Positions 5,817 to 10,573 of a DNA stretch of 10,573 nucleotides are shown one piece after another. Under the pieces are notes generated by a model. That model ran no database searches. It was not told the DNA's origin and was given only the letters and a program-made list of their open reading frames with translations. Within the stretch, counting starts at the first letter, position 1. Every line of letters starts with the position of its first letter. Source of the DNA: JBBAAP01 sp043808305 (GTDB taxonomy: Bacteria; Planctomycetota; MHYJ01; JACQXL01); NCBI GenBank assembly GCA_043808305.1, contig JAZDFB010000128.1, positions 1 through 10,573 of the forward strand, in the 5' to 3' direction. The position numbers were made by a program, and so were the translations under genes.

Positions 5817-7640
5817 ATGAAAAACATTATTATTTCTGGTAACCGGAACATTAGGATTATTTCCATCCTGATGATATGCTTAGCGTTAACAATCCTTTTA
5901 GTCCGCACCACGCTGTCCACCGAGGAAGGCAGCTACTTTACCAATGTGGCCGATGGAATCGGCCTAAAATCGGTCCCGGCCCAGAGCGTTGCCTTTGTCG
6001 ATATTGACGGCGATAATTACCTGGATTGCGTCGTCAAAGGGTCGCAGGCAGGGGTAGCCGGCAAAGCGCTTGGCGTATTCCTTAACAAGGCCAATCCGGC
6101 CGGCAGGCCTGCCTGCGCCGCGGACGTCGCGGCAGGCAGGGAATTCAAGGATTTCGCCAAGGAATGCGGGCTTGATACGGAAAAGGACGGGACAAAGCGC
6201 GACTCCAACTTCATAATTTTCGCCGATGTCGATAATGACGGCGATACGGACGCTTTCTCCGCTATGTATTGCGATATGTTGAATCCCAAATGGACCGGCG
6301 ACCGCAATATAAAAAGCGCCATATTCATAAACGACGGCAAAGGCGTATTCAAGATGTCAGGGAACTCCGGCACGGGCGAACCGCAGGCTACCACCGGCGC
6401 CGCGACATTTCTGGATTACGACAACGACGGCGTGGTTGATTTATTCGTGGGCAACTGGTACAAGCAATACGGCGTTACTTACGAAGCTTATCAGAGCTGT
6501 CTATACAAGGGCTCAGGCGACGGCAAATTCATCGATGCCACCGAAAAGGCCGGGATGAAGACGCCCGGCAAGCCCGAAGAACGCAACGGCGCGCGGGACG
6601 CATACGGCGCCGGGCACTGCGACTACAACAACGACGGCTGCCAGGATATCCTGGTCTGCGCTTATGGCCGGGAATGGAACGTCTTGTGGGAAAACAAGGG
6701 CAACGGCACATTCGTCGATGTCGGCGAAAAGACCCACTTTGACGGCGATGAAATAAGACACGGCCGGTATCCGGCAGAAGCGGGCCGTCCGCCGGAGGCG
6801 CCTTTCCGGTCCAACGGCAATACCTTCAGCGTCGCCTGCGCCGATTACGACAACGACGGCGATATCGACCTTTTCCTGGGCGAGATTACCCATTCCTGGG
6901 CCGGCGAAGCCGCCGACCGGTCGGCACTGCTCACTAATCAGGGCAAGGAAAATGGATACATATTCAAACGCAATCCGGATGCTTTGCCCAGGATACACCA
7001 GGACTCCAATAACTGGAACCAGGGCGATATGCGCGTTGATTGGATGGATTTTGACAACGACGGCTTGCAGGATTTGTTGCTTTCGTCCGGCGATTATCCG
7101 GACGGCCAGTTTCTGAGGCTGTTCCAACAGCAACCGGACCACACCTTCGTGGACATAACAGATAAATGCGGGTTTAACTGGGAGAGTTCAGCCGGCATTT
7201 CCGTAGGCGATTTTGACAGGGACGGCGCTTTGGACATACTGGCCGGCCGGTCCTGTATGAGAATGCCCAAAGAGCGGGCTTCCCCGTTTGTAGGCCTGTT
7301 CCGTAACAATATCGGCGCCAAGAATAACTGGATTACCATACAGCTCAGGGGCAAAGGCAAAGGCAACGCCAACAAGATGGGCATCGGCGCGAGGATTACC
7401 GTGGAAGCCGGCGGGCAGAAACAGACACGCGAGATATACGGCGGATGCGGATGTGCCGGCCAATTTGACCCGCCCGAAGCGCATTTCGGATTAGGCCAGG
7501 CCGCCAAAATAGACAAGATAACCGTCCAATGGCCCAATAAAGGCAAAACCGTCCAGACCTTTACTGACGTCAAGCCAAATAGGTTTGTCAAGATAACCGA
7601 AGGCGCTGATACTATTGAAGACGTTAAATTAGGCGGTTAG
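5817..7640 (+). CDS. Secreted CRTAC1-like protein: FG-GAP/VCBS repeats plus ASPIC/UnbV domain
   Basis: A 607-residue protein. Residues 1-35 form a signal peptide or N-terminal anchor: basic start, hydrophobic core ISILMICLALTILLV. Seven FG-GAP/VCBS-type units carry the calcium-binding DxDxDGxxD pattern: about 62-70 (DIDGDNYLD), 137-145, 200-208, 269-277, 343-351, 411-419 and 465-473. Together they suggest a seven-bladed propeller. The ASPIC/UnbV domain covers about 503-595 (NNWITIQLRG, GIGARITVEAGGQKQTREI, HFGLGQAAKIDKITVQWPNKG). Such proteins are common in Planctomycetota, Acidobacteriota and related groups, and act outside the cytoplasm; the precise role is unknown, probably binding or matrix. 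Residues 97-107 (RPACAADVAAG) are encoded by a 33-base palindromic insert; without it the text reads NPAG-REF. AAAGG at 5803-5807 gives a modest ribosome site. No partner gene identifies its pathway. Confidence 0.92.
   Translation: MKNIIISGNRNIRIISILMICLALTILLVRTTLSTEEGSYFTNVADGIGLKSVPAQSVAFVDIDGDNYLDCVVKGSQAGVAGKALGVFLNKANPAGRPACAADVAAGREFKDFAKECGLDTEKDGTKRDSNFIIFADVDNDGDTDAFSAMYCDMLNPKWTGDRNIKSAIFINDGKGVFKMSGNSGTGEPQATTGAATFLDYDNDGVVDLFVGNWYKQYGVTYEAYQSCLYKGSGDGKFIDATEKAGMKTPGKPEERNGARDAYGAGHCDYNNDGCQDILVCAYGREWNVLWENKGNGTFVDVGEKTHFDGDEIRHGRYPAEAGRPPEAPFRSNGNTFSVACADYDNDGDIDLFLGEITHSWAGEAADRSALLTNQGKENGYIFKRNPDALPRIHQDSNNWNQGDMRVDWMDFDNDGLQDLLLSSGDYPDGQFLRLFQQQPDHTFVDITDKCGFNWESSAGISVGDFDRDGALDILAGRSCMRMPKERASPFVGLFRNNIGAKNNWITIQLRGKGKGNANKMGIGARITVEAGGQKQTREIYGGCGCAGQFDPPEAHFGLGQAAKIDKITVQWPNKGKTVQTFTDVKPNRFVKITEGADTIEDVKLGG
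6102..6140. repeat. 33-base in-frame palindromic insert in the CRTAC1-like gene
   Basis: CCTGCCTGC-GC-CGCG (6108-6122) pairs with CGCGGCAGGCAGG (6128-6140) over 13 bp with a two-base bulge and a five-base loop. GGCAGG (6102-6107) just before it can also pair with CCTGCC. Removing 6108-6140 restores a continuous NPAGREF reading, so 11 codons appear to have been inserted without breaking the frame. The sequence is unlike the palindromes in the Fn3 gene. Confidence 0.7.
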
Positions 7641-7671
7641 TGGCAGTAGGAACTAAGTGACGTACTGCCAC
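7640..7671 (+). terminator. Hairpin after the CRTAC1-like gene, possible terminator
   Basis: GTGGCAGTA (7640-7648) and TACTGCCAC (7663-7671) are perfect 9-bp arms with a 14-base loop, starting on the last base of the stop codon. Only CTTATCCCGTTTAT follows, not a T-run, so it may be a weak or factor-assisted terminator, or another palindromic repeat. Confidence 0.45.
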
Positions 7672-7778
7672 CTTATCCCGTTTATACTGAGTATTCCGAA
7701 GTAACTATTCCGTCGGGATTAGGGCAAATAATAAAGCGGTCGGTGATAAGCTCCTGATTTTCGGTTACTGACAGGCCA

Positions 7779-7925
7779 ATGCTTGACAGCCCGACAGAAT
7801 ACGGCATTAGTCTTGATAGGACAGATTCCGATTTATTGTTGGCTATTGCAAGAATGAAGAATGATTTTAAATGGATATTTTTCTTGACACAAGTAATATT
7901 GTTGTTAGGGTACGCTACCCTATAA
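7779..7925 (+). CDS. Possible tiny membrane protein or gene remnant (48 residues)
   Basis: This frame is not recognised. It has a polar N-terminal half (MLDSPTEYGISLDRTDSDLL), a short amphipathic stretch (AIARMKNDFKW) and a C-terminal hydrophobic segment (IFFLTQVILLLGYATL), the pattern of a small protein with one membrane helix at its end. The ribosome site is poor (ACAGG four bases before the ATG). The same frame is open upstream from about 7641 and is stopped only by a TGA at 7755-7757, so it could be the 3' end of a decayed gene. The case rests on the look of the peptide alone. Confidence 0.25.
   Translation: MLDSPTEYGISLDRTDSDLLLAIARMKNDFKWIFFLTQVILLLGYATL
7906..7922. repeat. Perfect 7-bp inverted repeat
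   Basis: TAGGGTA (7906-7912), CGC, TACCCTA (7916-7922). It is framed by a second pair, TCTTGAC (7882-7888) and GTCAAGA about 45 bases further on (7935-7941). It could be an operator, a hairpin at the end of the tiny frame, or the remains of a small mobile element. Confidence 0.5.
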
Positions 7926-7983
7926 AGTGGGGTGGTCAAGATTTTACTCATATTAATATGGTTTCAAGAATGATAATGTATAT

Positions 7984-7989
7984 TATAAT
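7984..7989 (+). promoter_or_regulatory. Candidate -10 box for ilvE-leuA
   Basis: A perfect TATAAT in an AT-rich stretch. The matching -35 is poor (GTTTCA, 7961-7966, 17 bases upstream, three of six). If used, transcription would begin near 7996 and give a leader of about 210 bases before ilvE. Confidence 0.4.
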
Positions 7990-7993
7990 ACAG

Positions 7994-8165
7994 GTGAACG
8001 ATTCACGGGAAAAAGTTGTTTTTCAATCCCGTCATGCTACCAGTCTAACTCTTGGTAATAATTCCCTCTCTTTACTGGTGCGGTAACCACCGCACCAAAA
8101 CTCTCATTTAATCCCATCAAATTTTCACAACGAGTTTAAATAGTAATATCAGGCCGATTCGGCCT
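7994..8165 (+). promoter_or_regulatory. Leader region of ilvE-leuA with several hairpins
   Basis: The rest of the gap before ilvE holds GTGAA-CGA-TTCAC (7994-8006), ACGGGA/TCCCGT (8005-8010, 8027-8032, overlapping the first so the two exclude each other), TGGTGCGGT-AACC-ACCGCACCA (8076-8097, 9 bp perfect) and AGGCCGA-T-TCGGCCT (8151-8165). None has a clear T-run. A frame from 7959 to 8086 ends SLSLLVR-stop inside the 9-bp hairpin, as a leader peptide might, but it lacks a ribosome site. No known riboswitch or T-box was recognised. Confidence 0.35.
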
Positions 8166-8194
8166 TTGATAACAACCTTTTATGGCTACAGGAA

Positions 8195-8201
8195 AAGGAG
8201 G
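8195..8201 (+). promoter_or_regulatory. Shine-Dalgarno of ilvE
   Basis: AAGGAGG five bases before the ATG at 8207; it fixes that start against the nearby in-frame ATG codons at residues 5 and 12. Confidence 0.8.
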
Positions 8202-8206
8202 AAATA

Positions 8207-9115
8207 ATGAATGATACTATGATATGGTTTGATGGCAATATGATTCCGGCATCTACGGCACATTGCTCGGTTCTAACGCACGCGTTGCACTATGGAACCG
8301 GAGTTTTTGAAGGTATTCGCTGTTACAAAACTCAAACGCATCCGGCGATTTTTCGTCTTGAAGAACATCTTCAACGATTTAATAAGGGAACCGCGGTAAT
8401 CGGGATGCACCCGGATATCGGTCTAATGCGACAGGCAATATTGGAGGTTATCGCCATTAATCAATATACCAATGCCTATATCCGCCCGCTTGCTTTCTAT
8501 GGGACAGGTGGTTTAGGCCTGGATACATCTTGTCTTTCCACGCATCTGGCGGTGATGGCATTGCCCTGGACTTCACATCTGGGCGAGAGTGCCCGGTTGA
8601 ACGGGATACGGGCAAAAATATCTTCATTCAGGCGCAATCAAGCTGGGGCGATTCCGCCGCTCAAGATTACCGGCGCTTATGTTAATTCGGTCCTGGCGAA
8701 GATGGAATCCACGCGAGCTGGTTATGATGAAGCGCTCTTTGTTGACGACAAAGACCGTATCTGTGAGGCGACCGGAGAAAATGTATTCGTTGTTAAGGAT
8801 GGTCATATTATTGCGGTAAAACATTCGGATGCTGTTTCCGGTATCACCCGCCAGACTGTAATGGAATTCATCGGGACGGAAGAACGCGAAATATCCCGCC
8901 AAGAACTCCTTAACGCCGATGAGATTTTCCTCACCGGCACCTCGGCTGAAGTAGTGCCGCTGGTTGAATTAGACGGAACGTATTTTCCTATTGGTTCCGT
9001 AACACGCAAAGTTCAAGAAATGTACCAACAAGTGGTGCATGGTGAATTGAGTAATTACCAACACTGGCTTACTTATGTAGAAAGCCAAAAGGTTAACACC
9101 TTGATAAATAAATAA
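8207..9115 (+). CDS. ilvE: Branched-chain amino acid aminotransferase (fold type IV PLP enzyme)
   Basis: A 302-residue cytoplasmic PLP enzyme that interconverts Leu, Ile or Val with their 2-oxo acids using 2-oxoglutarate/glutamate. The class IV hallmarks are in order: WFDGNMIPASTAHCSVLTHA at the N-terminus, HYGTGVFEGIRCY (28-40), AYIRPLAFYG (90-99), the Schiff-base lysine K153 in PPLKITGAYVNSVLAK, then E187 in ICEATGENVFVV, SGITRQTV, and the phosphate-binding LTGTSAEVVPL. The length is normal for IlvE (about 300). These motifs and the adjacent leuA favour IlvE over D-amino-acid transaminase or aminodeoxychorismate lyase. leuA begins 11 bases after its stop, so the two form an operon. Base use seems more AT-rich than in the upstream CoA-transferase genes. 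Confidence 0.95.
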   Translation: MNDTMIWFDGNMIPASTAHCSVLTHALHYGTGVFEGIRCYKTQTHPAIFRLEEHLQRFNKGTAVIGMHPDIGLMRQAILEVIAINQYTNAYIRPLAFYGTGGLGLDTSCLSTHLAVMALPWTSHLGESARLNGIRAKISSFRRNQAGAIPPLKITGAYVNSVLAKMESTRAGYDEALFVDDKDRICEATGENVFVVKDGHIIAVKHSDAVSGITRQTVMEFIGTEEREISRQELLNADEIFLTGTSAEVVPLVELDGTYFPIGSVTRKVQEMYQQVVHGELSNYQHWLTYVESQKVNTLINK

Positions 9116-9120
9116 GGAGA
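9114..9120 (+). promoter_or_regulatory. Shine-Dalgarno of leuA
   Basis: AAGGAGA overlaps the ilvE stop codon and lies six bases before the leuA ATG, consistent with co-translation from one message. Confidence 0.75.
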
Positions 9121-9126
9121 TTACAA

Positions 9127-10573
9127 ATGGAAAATATAATTATTTTTGATACTAGTCTAAGGGATGGTGAACAATCACCGGGCTTTAGTATGAATGTAGA
9201 AGAAAAAGTAAGGATGGCTAAACAATTGCAAAAACTGCAGGTGGATATTATTGAAGCCGGATTCCCCATTGCATCAGAGGGTGATTTTGAAGCGGTCCGG
9301 GCTATCAGTCGGGAGATAAAAAATGTCAAAGTCGCCGCCCTGGCCAGGACGGATGAACGGGATATTGTCAGAGCCGCCGAGGCCATTGAGCCAGCCGATG
9401 TCCCCCGAATACATACTTTTATTGCGACTTCTAATATTCACCTTGAGAAGAAACTGCGGCTGACTAAGGAACAGGCTTTGGAAAAAGCAGTAAAAGGAGT
9501 CAGACTTGCCCGCAAATATGTGGATGATGTGGAGTTTTCAGCCGAGGATGCAACCCGGAGTGATTGGGAATTTCTGTGTGATATTTTTTCAGCGGTAATA
9601 AGTGAAGGTGCCACGACGATTAATATCCCGGATACGGTGGGGTATATCACGCCAGCTGAATTTAGTAAGCTTATTGAATATCTCCATAAAAATATAAAAG
9701 GTATAGAAAAAGCTGTCATCAGTGTTCATTGTCACAATGACCTTGGTTTGGCCGTGGCTAATTCGCTCTCTGCCGTCCAAGCCGGAGTAAGACAAATAGA
9801 ATGCACGGTAAATGGCATTGGTGAACGTGCCGGGAACGCCTCACTGGAGGAAATTGTGATGGGTATCTGGACACGCCGGGATATTTATCCATTTAAAACT
9901 AATATCGTAACTCAACAAATATATCCGGCCAGCCGGCTACTTACCCACATAACTGGTTTGCCTGTTCAGGTCAATAAGGCTATTGTTGGCGCCAATGCCT
10001 TTGCCCACGAAGCCGGGTTACATCAAGATGGTGTGCTTAAAGACCGCCGGACTTATGAGATAATTACACCGGATACCATCGGGATTTCTTCGAATGTCCT
10101 GATTCTCGGCAAACATTCAGGCCGGCATGCCTTTAGGGAAAGATTAAAATCCCTCGGCTATGAACTTTCTAATGATAATTTGGATAAGGCTTTTAATGCT
10201 TTCAAAGCGCTGGCTGATAAAAAGAAAGAAGTCTATGAAGAAGACCTCGAGGCAATTATCATGGAAGAAGTTCTAAGAATTCCACACCGGTTTAAACTCA
10301 GGAGTGTTAATGTCTCCAGCGGAACTGAAATGATTCCTACTGCCACCGTAGAAATGGAAATAGATGGTAAGATTAGTAAAGCATCGGGTACCGGCGATGG
10401 TCCGGTTGATGCAGTCTATAAGGTCATTACCGCTATTACCCAGATAAACAGCCAATTTCTTAAGTTTACGATAAATGCTATTACCGGTGGAACTGAGGCA
10501 ATGGGTGAAGTAACAGTCTGCTTGAAAGAGAACGAGTTAACTGTGCTGGGACACGGCGCTCATATTGATATTA
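9127..10573 (+). CDS. leuA: 2-isopropylmalate synthase, 3' end cut by the window
   Basis: The first 482 residues of LeuA, which condenses acetyl-CoA with 2-oxoisovalerate, the committed step of leucine synthesis. The TIM-barrel catalytic domain starts with FDTSLRDGEQSPG (D13 binds metal), then IIEAGFP, EFSAEDATRSD, the metal-binding H201 and H203 in SVHCHNDLGLAVANS, and N237 in NGIGERAGNASLEE. The linker has HEAGLHQDGVLKDRRTYEI and LGKHSGRHAF. From about residue 391 a C-terminal LeuA regulatory domain begins (LRSVNVSSGTEMIPTATVEM), where leucine normally inhibits the enzyme. This is the long, bacterial LeuA form (about 510 residues), so roughly 30 residues should lie beyond the window. Homocitrate or citramalate synthase are relatives, but the motifs and the ilvE partner favour LeuA. 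Confidence 0.95.
   Translation, partial: MENIIIFDTSLRDGEQSPGFSMNVEEKVRMAKQLQKLQVDIIEAGFPIASEGDFEAVRAISREIKNVKVAALARTDERDIVRAAEAIEPADVPRIHTFIATSNIHLEKKLRLTKEQALEKAVKGVRLARKYVDDVEFSAEDATRSDWEFLCDIFSAVISEGATTINIPDTVGYITPAEFSKLIEYLHKNIKGIEKAVISVHCHNDLGLAVANSLSAVQAGVRQIECTVNGIGERAGNASLEEIVMGIWTRRDIYPFKTNIVTQQIYPASRLLTHITGLPVQVNKAIVGANAFAHEAGLHQDGVLKDRRTYEIITPDTIGISSNVLILGKHSGRHAFRERLKSLGYELSNDNLDKAFNAFKALADKKKEVYEEDLEAIIMEEVLRIPHRFKLRSVNVSSGTEMIPTATVEMEIDGKISKASGTGDGPVDAVYKVITAITQINSQFLKFTINAITGGTEAMGEVTVCLKENELTVLGHGAHIDI

Noticed and set aside
5800..5820. Six-codon frame ending in ATGA at the start of the CRTAC1-like gene
   Set aside because: It is too short to support, and the same bases serve as the ribosome site for the real start at 5817.
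7884..7912. TTGACA as the -35 box of an ilvE promoter
   Set aside because: No acceptable -10 lies 16-18 bases downstream (AGGGTA at 17); the TATAAT at 7984 is too far away to pair with it.
7682..7951. 89-residue minus-strand frame in the gap before ilvE
   Set aside because: No ribosome site, no recognisable domain or composition, and it runs antisense to a more protein-like frame.
8076..8097. Hairpin considered as a T-box or intrinsic terminator
   Set aside because: The conserved T-box sequence is absent and no T-run follows the stem.

Overview
The window looks like a stretch of chromosome from an uncultivated, probably environmental bacterium. A CRTAC1-type FG-GAP/ASPIC protein, a YacL-type PIN/TRAM membrane protein and Fn3/propeller-like surface repeats would fit a Planctomycetota-like or other deep-branching lineage, but that placement is inference and weak. 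No rRNA, tRNA, CRISPR array, transposase or phage gene was seen. Two blocks of genes diverge from a regulatory region at about 3711-3974.

Minus-strand block, in order of transcription: a dGTPase-like HD phosphohydrolase (3710 to 2553), a YacL-family PIN/TRAM membrane protein (2365 to 1331), and a reading frame of Fn3 modules plus three 47-residue repeats (1368 to 13). The last frame has no proper start or signal peptide, begins in the middle of an Fn3 module, and overlaps the end of the PIN gene. It looks like the 3' part of a surface-protein gene joined to the PIN gene through a cluster of palindromes.

Plus-strand block: two subunits of a class I CoA-transferase of the glutaconate type (3975-4991 and 4988-5767, overlapping by ATGA), then a secreted FG-GAP/VCBS protein with a C-terminal ASPIC/UnbV domain (5817-7640). 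A 566-base interval follows, with several inverted repeats and perhaps one tiny membrane-protein frame. Then come ilvE (8207-9115) and leuA (9127 to beyond the window end), a branched-chain amino acid pair in which IlvE transaminates Leu/Ile/Val and LeuA commits 2-ketoisovalerate to leucine.

The most notable feature is not a gene but a set of short palindromic elements of at least three sequence types. Two types lie inside coding sequence and keep the frame open: an 81-base insert in an Fn3 module with a larger nested relative beside the PIN stop codon, and a 33-base insert in the CRTAC1-like gene. The third type (GCCAC-ended hairpins) lies between genes, once between dgt and the PIN gene and once between the predicted dgt promoter and its start codon. 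Several are nested inside one another. This suggests mobile or expanding palindromes comparable in behaviour to Rickettsia palindromic elements, though the sequences are not recognised.
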